A DNA stretch of 64,000 nt from Morchella semilibera (Eukaryota; Ascomycota; Pezizomycetes; Pezizales; Morchellaceae): NCBI GenBank assembly GCA_009192285.1, contig WBVU01000009.1:2108001-2172000 (forward strand), given 5' to 3'. Below the pieces are notes generated by a model. It searched no databases. It saw nothing but the letters and a program-made list of their open reading frames with translations, and was not told where the DNA came from. The first letter of the stretch is position 1. Each line of letters begins with the position of its first letter. A program made the translations under genes and the position numbers. Of this stretch, positions 1 to 12,283 are shown piece by piece.

Positions 1-632
1 CTCACCATATCATCATGTCCCAGTCTTGCAGCCCAATGTAGCGGCGTTGTTCCCTTCGGCGTAAGAGAGAGATCTGCTCCTCTATCTAGTAGCAGCCTTA
101 GAATCCCTATATTATTACTCCCAATTGCCCAAATAAGTGGCGAGTTTCCATTGATATCCGTAGCGGATGGGTTGACACCGTGGGAAAGCAGAGTGGCCAC
201 AATATCCTCGGAACCACTTTTAACGGCCATGTGAAGTGCCGTGGTCCCTGCCATCGTCCCACGTAGTGGGATCCGGATTGAGGTGTCGGCTCTGTGCTCT
301 AGGAGGAGTTGAACCATATCTTCATCCCCTTTTTCGCACGCAAAATGAAGCGCCGTCTTGTAGTGTTTATCTTCCTCATCGGCCGAGGGAAGGTAATTGA
401 TATCTGCACCCTTTTCAAGTACCAACCTGGCAAGAGACTTATGTCCACTCCATGCAGCCCATTGTAGCGCTGTAAAATCATCTACATCCTGAACGGCAAG
501 CTTATGAAGGTGTTGGGTGAATAGAAATGCGAGCCGTCGGTTTGTCTGGAGAAATGAGTTGACATCCTTCGGCCCGAGACGTTCCACAACTAGGAGGAGA
601 ATTTCGTTTGGGAGGCTTAAAAGAGACGCCAT
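1..632 (-). CDS. F-box-like / ankyrin-repeat protein, 3' part outside window
   Basis: Reading from the ATG at 632 towards 1, the frame stays open to the window edge, so the C-terminus is missing. The first 45 residues (starting MASLLSLPNEILLLVVERLG) have the Leu/Pro/Glu pattern of an F-box, the Skp1-binding motif of SCF ubiquitin ligases. From about residue 60 follow ankyrin repeats with the usual TALHxA...GH..xVxLLLxxGAD pattern, at least four visible, for example GTTPLHWAARLGHDDMV at the edge. F-box/ankyrin fusions are common in filamentous fungi, where they are thought to bring substrates to SCF; the substrate here is unknown. The same architecture is found intact at 49054-50424. No intron is seen in the visible part. 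The F-box is called from pattern only, so a plain ankyrin protein is the alternative. Confidence 0.82.
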   Translation of the reverse strand, partial: MASLLSLPNEILLLVVERLGPKDVNSFLQTNRRLAFLFTQHLHKLAVQDVDDFTALQWAAWSGHKSLARLVLEKGADINYLPSADEEDKHYKTALHFACEKGDEDMVQLLLEHRADTSIRIPLRGTMAGTTALHMAVKSGSEDIVATLLSHGVNPSATDINGNSPLIWAIGSNNIGILRLLLDRGADLSLTPKGTTPLHWAARLGHDDMV

Positions 633-1465
633 TGGTTTGGTATAGGTCTGAATGTTTCTCTCCTGGTGGTAAAGGGCTGTTTATTTTAACGGTGAGAAGG
701 GGAGAGAAGAGGAAGAGTGTTGGCTTTTTTTTTCCCGACGATTATGTCCTTATATGCAAGGCCGCTTGCCCTGCTCACATTCCTGCTGCGGGCTGTGCCG
801 CACCCAAGACAGCTTCAAATTCACTGATTCCAGCTCTAATTGATCAGGCTATTATGAATACCAAGACCCTCCACGCCCCAATCCCAGTAAGTTTATCGCT
901 TCCCGGACAAGGGATAAGGATACTCTTATTGATATTGACTACATATTGTATTTACTTTAGAGTACCTCCTGATATCTGATTAATAGGGTCATGCCCAACA
1001 TTTCGGGATGAATGGTGCAGTCAACACAACGAAGTTGTACGCTTACGATGTTTCTGGGGGCGGATTCTTGGCTACATGGATTTTCACATTCACATTCTTT
1101 CCCTTGAAATTGACAGGGATAGTTACGATTGCAGATCGAAGGTTGTGCACCCCACAGAACACCCCACCATCCCTCAGCTCACCAACGAGAGACCCTTCAA
1201 GTGGGGCTAGTATCACCCACCCGAGCACGTTTTCGTGTGCATCGCTGCGCAACCTATCTCTTGATCTGCAAGTTTTTCGGCTTATCGGGGAGAGGAGGTC
1301 AAAGCGGTGCCAAGTTCCCACCATAGGCGGTCAACATTACCCTGCTTCAGAGTCGTTTGTCAAAATTATCATTGACACTAAATTTTATTCCACTGGTAAC
1401 ACAGAATTGCTACAGGATCGATGATCGAATCTACTATTCTACTAACATAAAGCTAGACCCTCCCT

Positions 1466-4291
1466 TTAATTTGCACGCCGAACCAACCCAAGACCTTCCA
1501 ACCTACTAGTAGCCTTTTCAAGATCCCAACCTGTGCGGTAGAGCACATCGATAAGCCCCTTGTCGGCAGTCGATTCGGGGAACCGATGTACTAGCCTCTT
1601 AACTGTCTTCCGGTTTGCACTAACCGCCAGACCCCTTTTAATATCCGTAGCCTCCTCTGCCGGCCAGAAGCGCTTTTCGATTTCTTCCTTGGTAAGTTTT
1701 CCTGCAATCAGACGTGAGATGCTGACCCTGTTGATGACGGCAGTTTGTGGGATAGCTTCGTTGGGGGTAAGATGTTCTGAAACCGATTCTCGTAAGGCGG
1801 GTGAGCTTCTATCATGGATAGATGCTACAGCTGGCAGCAGATGAGTTTGTGTTGCAGTAGAACCTTCCTGGGCCATTTCCTGTGGTACGGGTGAGCTGCT
1901 GTCAGGTCCAGATCCCGGAGCAGCTGGTCGAAGCATTATCTTTTGAGTGTTAGAATCCTTATCCGGTAATTCCTGAAGTGATGATGATAGCAAATCTGGG
2001 GCAGGCTTTACAGTATCAGGTATTGAAACTTGGCGGGTGGCCGGGCTTTCTGGGAGGCCCTTCGGGGCTTCGGTTGGGGTTTGGCTGGATTCCTTGTAAA
2101 TAACAGGATTATGTACTTTGACAGCAAATGGATGTAGATCTCCAACTACAGGGTTCTCCACAGGATCCTTCTGAGATGTTTGTAGGTATTCATCAGGGCC
2201 CTTGGTAATGTTATCGGATACAGGTTCCAAGGCTGGTGTGTTTGACACAGGTAAGGCCCCATCGTAAATACCGCTATCACTTTCGTAAACACCACCATCA
2301 CTTTGGTTCATAGGCGTGTTTTCGGTTGCACAAAGGGTTTCTGTTACGAGTTGCAAATTCCAGTTTGCCTGCTTAAGAGACGCAATGAGACCTTTGATAT
2401 TCAGCGTGGGGAATCGGTCCTTTAAGATCTTAAGATCAGCTATGTGACCTTCGTTAGACACATCGCCCGCTGTTATTGCAGCAGAGAAAGGAATCCGTGG
2501 TCCTCTTTGATACTTTCTTGCCAGTTCAGAGCCAGGGGTTGACCATGTTTGCCCTTGTGCTTCAGCATTAGCTCTGGCCACGGCGTGTCTTAGAGGTGCA
2601 GCCTTGGGTGGCGTGTTTTTTTCGGTTTCTGAATTGGATTTCTTTTCAGCCGCCTGAGTCTCTTCCGAAGCGCAGACCTCGTCTGTAGGTGCAGGTTGTT
2701 CCTTATCGGGGGTAAGATTTGTTGTTGCAGGAATATCCTCCTGCACATAGACCACAGTGTCGTTGTCCTTTTTTATAGGAAAACTACATGTATCATTCAA
2801 GCCTTCCACTTTTTGACCCTGTTCCCCCCCTTCATTCTCTGCCATATCGTGATTCTTTTTCCTAGAAACCCCCTCCTTAAAAAGAACTTGGGGTCCAAAA
2901 TCTTCAATTGTGTCTTCAGTCTCCGAAAAGCCGTCAAGGACTCCGGCAGGAACCTGGACTTCACTGGTCGCAGAAAGAGAATCTACATCTTCGTTGATAT
3001 GATTAGAGTGCTCAAAACTAGACTCGTCCTTCTCATCGTCGTCATCCTTTTCACCGCAGTCAAGCCTCTCGTTCCTTCCTTCGTTAATTTCGTTTCTTGG
3101 CCCCTGAGTTTGCTCCTTATCTGTGGATTCTCTACTTTCCAAACGTTCGATAGTTTTATCCTCGGTGTTTGGTGTGTGTTCCTTGTCGAGTATTTGAGCC
3201 TCCTGATCTTCCACAATTTGAAGCAGCACTCCTCCGATTTGTCCCTTCTTCATGCTGAATTGGAAATTGCTCAAGTCAAGCCCACCAACAAGCTCCAATA
3301 TTCCAATCACAATTCTTAGCTTTTCGATTGTTTCCATTTTGACCTCTCTACCGCAGGTCTCACTATGGCTTGGGTCTGTTCGTAGTTGTAAATCTTTGAT
3401 CTCGCCAACAATCCCCATCGCGCTCATTCCGGGATACGGAAAAAGTGGAACTGGCTGATACAAACCAAAGCTCATGGGCCCCTCAAGAACCGAATTCATG
3501 AGCAATTTATGACAGGTCTCAGTGTTTTCGTTCTTACATATACCTTCAGCTGTTTGATACCGGGCGAGCAATGCAAGGGCTACTGTGATGATCTCGGCAA
3601 CTACCGTGATACGACGTAGGGAAATTGCCTCTAATGATGTAAAATATTAGTTCCGTATACGCATACAGGCTTCTTGGCTGGTTTGCCAATCAATTTTGGG
3701 TTGGGGGTTTAGCTAACCAATGATTTCTCTGAACGGGCTTTTGACTGATGAAGATATATCTAGTGACTCTGCTGTGGCCGTGATAATGGCCCGTCTGGTG
3801 ATCTTCTTAAACATTTCCTCCTGGCCGAAAATGAGGCAAACGTTAAGCCATGTAATCAAATCATCCCCCTTGCTGAAGTCAAGTTTGTCATTATTGAAGA
3901 GCGGTAATGACCAGGCCATTACCCATGGAGCCATCAGATTTTCAAGTCCATATCGTTGTGATGATGCGGCAAGCGCATTAAGGCTCTCCAGACTAGCAGG
4001 AGGCATTGGAGTTTTCCTCACAAAGTGACAAAGCTCAAGTAATATTCTCATTGACTCTGGGTCATTGTCATCAAGGGTGACTTGACATTGCTTCTTGTGG
4101 GAGGTGTCGTCTGGAAAAAGGGAAGAGAAGACAGAGGAGGCCATTGACAGCTTTCTGGAGCAAACGCGGAAACGGTACAGGACCTGATTTTGGGCGCTTT
4201 TGTTGATAATCGTAAGATTTCCATCTGGGTCTAGAGAAATCCGATCCTCAATAAATGATGGGCCCACTGGAAAGTTTGTGGGGGAGTCCAT
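1466..4291 (-). CDS. BTB/POZ protein with C-terminal CUE/UBA-like segments (two exons)
   Basis: Two exons, 4291-3718 and 3630-1466, give 912 residues. The 87-nt intron (3717-3631) has a GT donor and a TTAG acceptor; phases match (G + AG). The intron falls where two open frames would otherwise look like separate genes. Residues 15-120 form a fungal BTB fold (LTIINKSAQNQVLYRFRVCS, then SLFPDD and a VTLDDNDPESMRILLEL core). After the splice the typical fungal BTB C-terminal helix block continues (ISLRRITVVAEIITVALALL, then a Cys pair and the stretch PYPGMSAMG). Residues 260-580 are acidic, Ser/Thr/Pro-rich and probably disordered. Around 592-627 (LKDRFPTLNIKGLIASLKQA) and at the C-terminus (VKRLVHRFPESTADKGLIDV) lie two segments with the FP...L...W.L..A.. 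pattern of CUE/UBA ubiquitin-binding helices. BTB proteins often act as Cul3 adaptors or oligomerisation modules; a ubiquitin role is inference. Confidence 0.8.
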
Positions 4292-5025
4292 GGTGACGTG
4301 TGAAGTGTGTGGTGATGATGGTGGATAAACGCAGACTCTGATGGTAGTAGCGTTGAGAAGAGTGGTGGCCTGTAGTTGTGGAAATGGGAAACTTAAATAA
4401 TGCTAGGCCGGGTAATAACTTTCCACAAGCAAACCTGCACGTACTTAATTAATTGCATGTAATACATGTATAGGCAGTTAGAGTACGCGTCATAGGATAT
4501 GACTCGATTGATAAAATACAAGACAGCAAGCCGTTTTGCGTCAGTAAAAGCACCCGTGCTGCGGGGTATGCGAATTAATAGATTAAAGGATAGATTAAAT
4601 CCCCGTGAATACTGGCTCAAGGAACCCACTTCATTCTAGCCGTCAAATCAGTCCATCATATGTATATGAAAACTACATGTATGCTTGGCGAAACCTTTCA
4701 TTTTCAGGCCGCCAACCATCCTCAATTTTGGTGCAACACTGCCAAGCCCTTGAAGATAGATCGACCGGGTCCGTAACCAAAATAAACAAATAAAAACTAG
4801 ATCTAATATCTACTGCTATGCTATGCCCAAACCCTACCGCTATGATGCTACTTTTACAAAGACAAAAGAAAACCCAGTATGTAGGTAAAGTATAAAAACA
4901 ATTTTGAGACAAGAAGAAAGTCAAATGAACGACATGATACTAATAATAAGACTAAAAAAGAGTTGTTAACGATGAAGATAAAGCAAACAGTGTCCCAATA
5001 CGCTAAGATATTAGAAAAGGAAATT
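4292..5025. other. intergenic, no gene seen
   Basis: AT-rich spacer between the BTB gene start and the 3' end of the next minus-strand gene. It holds one TACATGTA octamer near 4674. No open frame with coding character was seen. Confidence 0.6.
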
Positions 5026-7745
5026 CTACATGACACTTGCTCGCCATCTCTCTACTACCTCTCTCTGTTTGGGGTCCAATATGATCTCACCAGCTGGGTT
5101 CATCATTCCCATTCCTGCAGGACCCGCCCCCATGCCCCCCATTGCGCCGGCACCACGTCCTATTAAACCAGGCCCTCCCATGCCGTAACCCCCCATACCC
5201 ATGTTCATCCCAATCATTCCTCCTTGAGAAAATCCTTGCTGTTGGTGAATAGGAAGCTGTCCGAAGCTGCCGTTGGAAGCGGCACCACCTTGCAAACCAT
5301 AGAAAGATTGGGGCCGAGCACTAGCTGACATGCCTATTGGTTTTGCATGAAGAAGATCAGCCAGATTGCGGCGGGACTTAACCTCTTGCTGAAGCATTAC
5401 GGATTCGCGTCTGAGGGCTTGGTGTTTCTCTTCATCCTGTTTTTCTTTCTGAAGACGGCGCCGGCGCTCTGCAAGAGTTTCTTCAACCTCAGGCTTATCT
5501 GTTTGCTGATCGCCCCCTTTGTCGCTTCCGAAATTCATGTCAAGAGCACCAGTCCCAAACTGCTGCTTTTCTTTCAATCTCTTCATTCTTTCTCTTAATG
5601 TCTCGCCTTCTACTTCTTCCTCATCAGCACCACTACCGGAGCCACCAAGGCCTGGTACATCAAGCATACGGTGAGGCTGAGGTTGAGCCATTGGCTGCCC
5701 GCTCACCATACGTAGCCGATCACGACGCTTGCTTAGTGGCTCCGCATCCTCCATCTCTTTTTTCATCAGGAGGCCTAGTGGTATCTCATCATCGCGGCGT
5801 TTTTGAACGCCAGGGGCAACCTGAAATAGTACACCAAGAGGCACATCCTCATCTTTTTCGTCGTCATCCTGGTCATCGCCCTCCTCCCATGCCAAATGAG
5901 TCTTTTTGGTGCGTCTGTGCTTTTGCTGTACCTGTGCAACAGCATCAAGCTGCAATAGAGTACTTCGAATTCCGCGAGGAAATGCAGAAGCAGCTGTACG
6001 ATTCCGAAGTCTTTGTTGAGCCTTTCGGGACTCGAGCTCTGCGAGAAGGGTGGTGGGAAGAGGTTGGAGCGAGGGGTCTAAGTTTGCTGCAGCAAATTCT
6101 TCGGAAGTACCTGAAAGGCGCTGTTGATCATAGTACTCACCAGTTTCAGGATTCAGATGGGACCCAGCATCCTCATCTTCATATCCGGGGTTGTGGTTGT
6201 GGTGGTCAGGGTTGTCAGCACCCTCCAGTGATGTGCGAGGAGATTCGCCAGGATGCAACTTGACATTAATAGCGACGCTATTTCGGTAATTTCCTAGATT
6301 AGTGGCAGTCGAGCGGTTGCGGTTATGTGCATATGATGGAACACCACCGGTAATTGGATGATCTGTGAACGCGGCTGCGGGGGCACGAGCAGACGCATCA
6401 AGGATACTGTCAAGCGTCGCGACTGCTGACTCCTCCTTCAAGTCTGGAACTATTGGCGGGAGCTGGGAGTCAAAGAACTGGGACGCACGAAGAGCGGGTG
6501 GGAGATTGGCGAGTGAGCGGCGGTTATTGAGCGCAGGATCATTCATTGTCGCAGCTGTACGCCGGTGAAGGTCTTTTTCTGGCGGATGTGCTACTGAAAG
6601 ACGGTTGTTTGTGGCTTGCCCGAGGGACTCTGTGGACATCAATCTGCTGTTTCGGTTGTTGGGTCGAGCTTTGGACAGAGTTGGTGGGAGGTTTAGCATC
6701 GCAGGAACGGGAGCTGGGTAATAGACTAACCCTGGGTCTGGGTAGACCTGGCTTTGATGATGATCAGGATATGCTTGGCTTTGACGGTGGTCCGAATAAG
6801 CTTGATGGGCCGGCGGCACTGGCGAGGGTGGAAGATAACCTTGCTGGTTTCGAAGCGGAAACCCAGGAGCTTCGGGATTATCAAGGTCAAAATGCACACC
6901 GTCAAAATCCTTGAACAGATCCCCCACACCAGATGCAGATGTCGCTGGTCGGTAATCACGATCTTCGTGAATATGCAGCCCCTGTACGTCAACTGGAGGA
7001 AGTTCGGGAACTGATTGTGAGTGCCTAAAAACTGGATGTATATCTTCCGAGGAGCCACTATACTCCTGGTCTGACAACTCTGGAGGCGGTGGTAGAGGAG
7101 TGTGTATAGATGGAGAACTGCCTCTAGTTCTTCTCGGGCTACGTGGTTGATCATCTTCATATTCAAGCCGTGGTGGTACAGCTGAAGTTTGGGCTGAGAC
7201 ACCCCTTTCGTCGCTGTCAGCACGGCCATCCAATTGTAGCCCGAGCCGAGATGGGTCTTTCGTTATCTCTGAACTGTGCATATTGCTCGCGCCGCCATGT
7301 GCCATGGAGTCGTGTACTTGCTGCTGTTCCCGTGGCTGTTTAGATTTTCCCCTTGCATCAATTCTGCATTGTTGCGGTATGGTGAGTAAGGCTTCAAGAC
7401 GAGAACGCCAGAACCGGGGATTTCGTCGTGTTCTTTGGCCTTTTTATTCAGAATGTTTTCCATACCTCCTTTCCCCTTTCCTTTCTGATTCCCACTTCCA
7501 CCGTTCTCATCATAATTCGATTCGGTATCAGAGTCGACCATATCGTAGGACGTTCCAGAATGTATACTCGATTTCACTTTAGACCCAGATCGCGATCTAC
7601 CTTCTTTAGCTTCACTCGTACCTAAAGCAGAAGATAGGCTTCCGAAATCGAAGTTTCGGAGCTGCAGCTTCGGGGGTTGAAACGTCGGCGACTCAAGCTG
7701 GTCATCGTCGCTCATGTAGTTGGCGGGAACAGCAGAATATGACAT
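5026..7745 (-). CDS. uncharacterised fungal low-complexity protein (probably two exons)
   Basis: Two overlapping minus-strand frames look like one gene. The proposed start is the ATG at 7745 (MSYSAVPANYMSDDDQLESP), followed by an acidic/basic tail. The proposed intron is 7465-7392 (donor GGAG/GTATGG, acceptor CTTGAAG, 74 nt), which restores the main frame and gives 881 residues; the exact splice site is uncertain and the branch site is weak. The main frame has Ser/Pro-rich tracts, Tyr/His/Gln repeats (AYSDHRQSQAYPDHHQSQVY), a pair of short related motifs (DVPLGVLFQVAP and DEIPLGLLMKKE), and two charged helical segments (ETLRERMKRLKEK and ETLAERRRRLQKEKQDEEKH) likely to form coiled coil. The C-terminus is Gly/Met-rich. 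Similar IPLG and ERxxRLK motifs occur in uncharacterised ascomycete proteins as I remember them; I assign no function. If the intron is wrong, the downstream ATG at 7305 gives 759 residues. Confidence 0.72.
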
Positions 7746-9479
7746 TTTGAGAGAGAGGAGTTGAACGCTACACGCGGGAGCGGAGGCGGGGAGAGAACCA
7801 AGGATAGGTCTAGCGATGTGGTGGATGTTGTTTAAGCAAGTTGTGGCGACTCCGGAAAAGCTATGGAAGATAGAGCATGGGGGAGAAAGTTTTGAATAGG
7901 AGGTTTTGTTTGGGGGCTTTCTTGTATAAGAGAGGTAACTCTTTGGCCGTTTGAACTTTGCCGATCTAGACAACCAAGGATCCTTAATATAGTAGGTGAC
8001 AGGGTGGTGTACCCGAAAATCCTTCTGTTCCAAGTTCCAACCTTGCTTGTTCCCTACGTATGGGTCCAACGGCTCTCGTGGTCATGACTTTGATCAAGTC
8101 CTTGTGGTCTTGCTCAATGGGATCTTTAAATATAAGCTGGGGGATATCGAAGGGTATCCAAACAAATCACTCTCTGTTGTAACTACGGCGAAGTAACTTG
8201 GATTGTCTTGCCCGGAATCTACCGCTGCTTTTGATACACCTGGCGTGCAACAATGCGTGATGATGGGCCAACTGCAATAACGTGAGCCTTCTGCAAATCT
8301 TCTTCCCTGAGAGAGTAGGTGGGGTAGTTGAAAAGATTCGTTATCCAGGATATAACAAGTAGGCAGAACCAGATCTATCTCTCAGAAAATAAACAAGAGT
8401 TTTGTATGGAAGAGCTGGAATCTGATGGGTTTTAATGTTTGATGGTGGGGTTCTCGCCTAGATCAACGCGCATGATTTACATATATCATCATTTCAACCC
8501 CTCTTCCGTGTACACCACAATAACAACTTTAGCATCAGTCCACATCTTGTGTCTTTTGGGTCCCTAGCTAGTATGCATTATTTTTCTCCCTTCAAGTTGC
8601 GTTTCCTTATCTGCATAAGATGCTGCACTACCGCGCCGGTAGTCTAGAGTACCCGGAGAAACAAACAAGCCTACATGGGTATGCCTGTAGGCGTCCGCCA
8701 GAGATACATACATGTACTCGCACCTCTTACCTGCCGCGAGTAGAGTAGGTACCACATGTAATTCTGGGGGTGTGCATGTACCTACCCTATGGAATCTTTT
8801 CCTTTCCTTCAATATAAAGTGGGGAACACTGACATTGCGAATAACTGTTCCAGAATACCCAAGCCCAAAATAGCAAGCAGATTCATTGTCAAAACATATC
8901 TTAGACTAGTCCTAATTTACGTAAACTACAAGCTCGAGCCACCCATGCAGCAAGCTGCAAAGGCAACGCAGTCGATCGGATAACTGATAACCTATTGGCA
9001 AAACAACCGTTATTACCGGCAGCTTTCTATTCAAAGGTTCAGAAGAGGGGAACCTTTATCATATATGTGTATCTATATTCTTGGTAGGAGTCCTGGATTC
9101 TAGGTCGCCATGATCTAACCAACCAAAGAGTGATTAAGACAGGCCTCGAGTGATCTATCATGACGACCGTACACGCAACACATTCGATCCTCTACAAAAA
9201 AAAAAAAAAGGGCGCGCGGTCAAATATTTATGTCTCAAGGATTATTTCTATGCCGAAATTATATATTTCGATTTTTGCGCCCCTACTGTGGCGAAGATCA
9301 TCTAGGGTGAGCCATGAGCGAATTGTTGTCCGAGCACTCGGATTGGTGTGTGTATGCACAACTAAGGACACGCTGCATCATCTAGGTGGTGCATGGTCAA
9401 ACCTGTGGGACCATGTTCATAGACCTGACTTCTACATAGTCAATTGCTCGATAACACAAGTCATACCCGAGACGTCGAA
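7746..9479. other. divergent intergenic region, no gene seen
   Basis: Upstream region shared by the minus-strand gene starting at 7745 and the plus-strand kinase starting at 9480. Contains a TACATGTA octamer near 8710 and a 13-bp poly-A run near 9196. No supportable ORF. Confidence 0.6.
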
Positions 9480-12283
9480 ATGTCTTCCATCTGTCAATAT
9501 TTCGATCAATACAGACTTGTTACAGAATTTGGCGACGACTACTGCGATCACATTCTAGATCCCGCTTCCGAGGAGTTCTCGTATAATCCCGATACGCCAC
9601 AGGTTCAAAGGAAAGAAAGATGGAGCAAGGAACGAGTTCTTGGCAGAGGGGGGTTCGGGACTGTTTGGCTGGAAAAGAGTGAAAGAGGTGCACTTAGGGC
9701 GGTAAAACAAATAGCCAAGGCGGAAACATGCAATAAAGAAGAATTGCTTGCTTTAACGATATTGAAAATGGTAGGAGAATTGCTCTTATTGGGTCCCATC
9801 ACAGAAATAAATATTGTGCTATGCTGACAGATTCAATTATATAGCACCCACAACATTTCGTAGAACTGTTTGGGTGGTTTGAGAATGAGGAGAATATCTA
9901 TATTGCCATGGAGTATATGAGATATGGAGATCTGAACAGCCTGATTCTCAAAGACTATTTGACCGAAATTCATGCGAAGACGATCACGCTACAGGTGCTC
10001 GAAGGTCTCAAGATCATGCATGAAAACGGGTTTTGTCATCGAGACCTCAAGCCACAGGTTAGATGCCTGCCTTTAGGTTTAGACCTGCATAAAACTAAAC
10101 AAAGAAAAATATAGAACATTCTCGTAGTATCCTTATCCCCTATGACCGTTAAGATAGGCGACTTTGGCGTTTCAAAACAAATAAACGGCACAGACCTGCG
10201 AACGATGGTGGGAACCCCAAATTATACAGCACCCGAGGTTCTAGGTTATACCTCATCGGATACATCGTCCTACACAAATGCTATTGACATTTGGTCACTT
10301 GGATGCCTGATCCATGCCATAATTACTAAGGAAACGCCCTTTACGGACACACGTCAGCTGTTGGATTATGTTGAGGGCCGCACCCCTTTCCCAGAAATGA
10401 AGATGCTTGATAATGGTACAAGCTCCACCGCGATCAAACTTATTGCCTGTCTCATGGCCGTACAACCGGAGAAAAGATTGACTGCGGAACAGGCACTAGG
10501 TCACCCTTGGCTGTCGTTTGATATGGAGGTGGAGGAGGCGGACACATTATGGACAAATATTTCAGGTGATCCATTCATGTTGACGGCGGAAATAGGGCTG
10601 GGAATAACTATGCCAAACTGTGAGTACATCTATGTGTTCTTACAAGGTATTTTTCTAACGGACCAACTTCAAGACCACGAAGATCAACCCTCACATAATT
10701 GCCTAACACCATACTGCGCAATCAAACATGGGAATACAAGCGCTCTGAGAATACATCTCCAAGAATTCAGGGTTGATATCAATGCAAAACAGCGAGGCGA
10801 CACCACTCTACTACATATGATTGTAGAGGATGGCGACGAAGACATGATGAGGCTTTTACTAGAGTATGGCGCTGATACCAAGACCAGGGATGGAGATGGG
10901 AGGACTGCACTTGACTTGTCAATTGAGAAAGGAAGTCAAGAAATGGTGAGGTTATTGTTGAAGAGTGGGTCAAGTACTGTGGGCAAGGATTGTTTTGGAA
11001 AGACCCCCCTTCATCATGTGCTAGATCACGGGCATTGGAATGGACAATGGTGTACTGAAGAAGTTGTAAAACTGCTGTTGGAATACGGGGCAGACGCAAA
11101 GGCGAGAGATATGCAAGGGAATACCGCACTCCACAAGGCCGCCGCAGAAGGATATGAGACGATCATACAACTACTTTTCACATTCGGGGCCTCAATAACG
11201 AGAAACAATTCGGGATGTACACCGTTGCATATGGCCTGCTCCTCGGGACATACGAAAATTGTGAAAATTCTTATCGAAAAGGGCGCAGATATCAAGGACA
11301 GAAATAATTCTGGATGCACGGCGCTCCACCTAGCAACCGACTCCGATTCCGCGCACAAGAACACAGTGGAATTTCTTTTGGGAGCTGGAGTAGACATCAT
11401 GGCCAAAAATGATCTCCATATGACGGCACTCGATAATGCGGTGCGGAGAGGGGATCAAGATATTGTTGAACTGCTCCTTAATAATGGGGCAGAAGTAGTA
11501 ACAGAGGGTGTCGGTTTTAATGCACTTCATGCAGCGACTCAGATGCAGCACGAAGGAATTGCAAAACTGCTTGTGGCGAATGGACCGAAAGCATACCCTA
11601 TGACGAAGAACGAGAAAGGCGAAACAGCACTTGAAGTTGCTGCTCAGTTAGGATGCGAATCTGTAGTGAGGGTCTTGCTCGAGAGTGTTCCTGAAATTGT
11701 CACAAAGACCTCAAGCACAGCACGATCAACAGCCCTTCACTTAGCCGTCAGCAATGGGCACGAACATGTTGTTAGACTGCTTTTGGATAATGGAGCAAAT
11801 GTCATGGCGAAAGACGAAGGAGGATCCACAGCACTTCACCTTGCAGTAGCGAATGGCGATAAACCCATAGTAGAACTTCTGATACAAAATGGAGCCAGTA
11901 CAAAAACAAAAAATTCCAAGGGTCAGGAACCATTGGGATTGGCGGTCGAGAGCGGGTACACAGATATACAGGTTGTATTAGGAAAGGAATCTGATGTCAG
12001 CAATGTTCACGCAGTGATTCTTCTCCTCTTTGGTGTAGGCCTTTTTTTTGGTGACGCTCATGGGGCAAGGTTGACAGGCTGTGTTTTTGGATCAATTTTA
12101 TCAATCAGCATCTTTAGGTATTTTCTTTCTGCATCTCGTTTTTGGGTTCTTGGTGTTTTGGGACTAGGACTTTTTCTTGGTGGTGTGTATGGGTCTGATA
12201 TGGCCGTTGGTCTCGTGGCTGTCATACTGTACGGCAATTGGGTCATTCAGAATCTACTTTTCGAACAGATCATGAAGGAGTAG
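9480..12283 (+). CDS. protein kinase-ankyrin repeat protein with C-terminal membrane segments
   Basis: Three exons (9480-9770, 9845-10057, 10115-12283), 890 residues. Intron 1 has branch CTGAC and acceptor ATATAG; intron 2 has branch CTAAAC and acceptor ATATAG; both keep the kinase core in register. The first ATG with coding character is at 9480. Kinase motifs are complete: glycine loop GRGGFG (55-60), AVKQ lysine (K76), HRDLKPQN (162-169), DFG (184-186), APE and the DIWSLGC helix, so it should be an active Ser/Thr kinase. From about residue 370 to 800 run about twelve ankyrin repeats. The last 80 residues are strongly hydrophobic (AVILLLFGVGLFFG, ISIFRYFLSA, VLGVLGLGLFLGG, LVAVILYG), suggesting three or four membrane spans and a membrane anchor. 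Between kinase and repeats lies a 54-nt segment (10620-10673) with GTGAGT donor, TCTAAC branch and TTCAAG acceptor that can be spliced without changing the frame, giving 872 residues. Substrate unknown. Confidence 0.88.
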
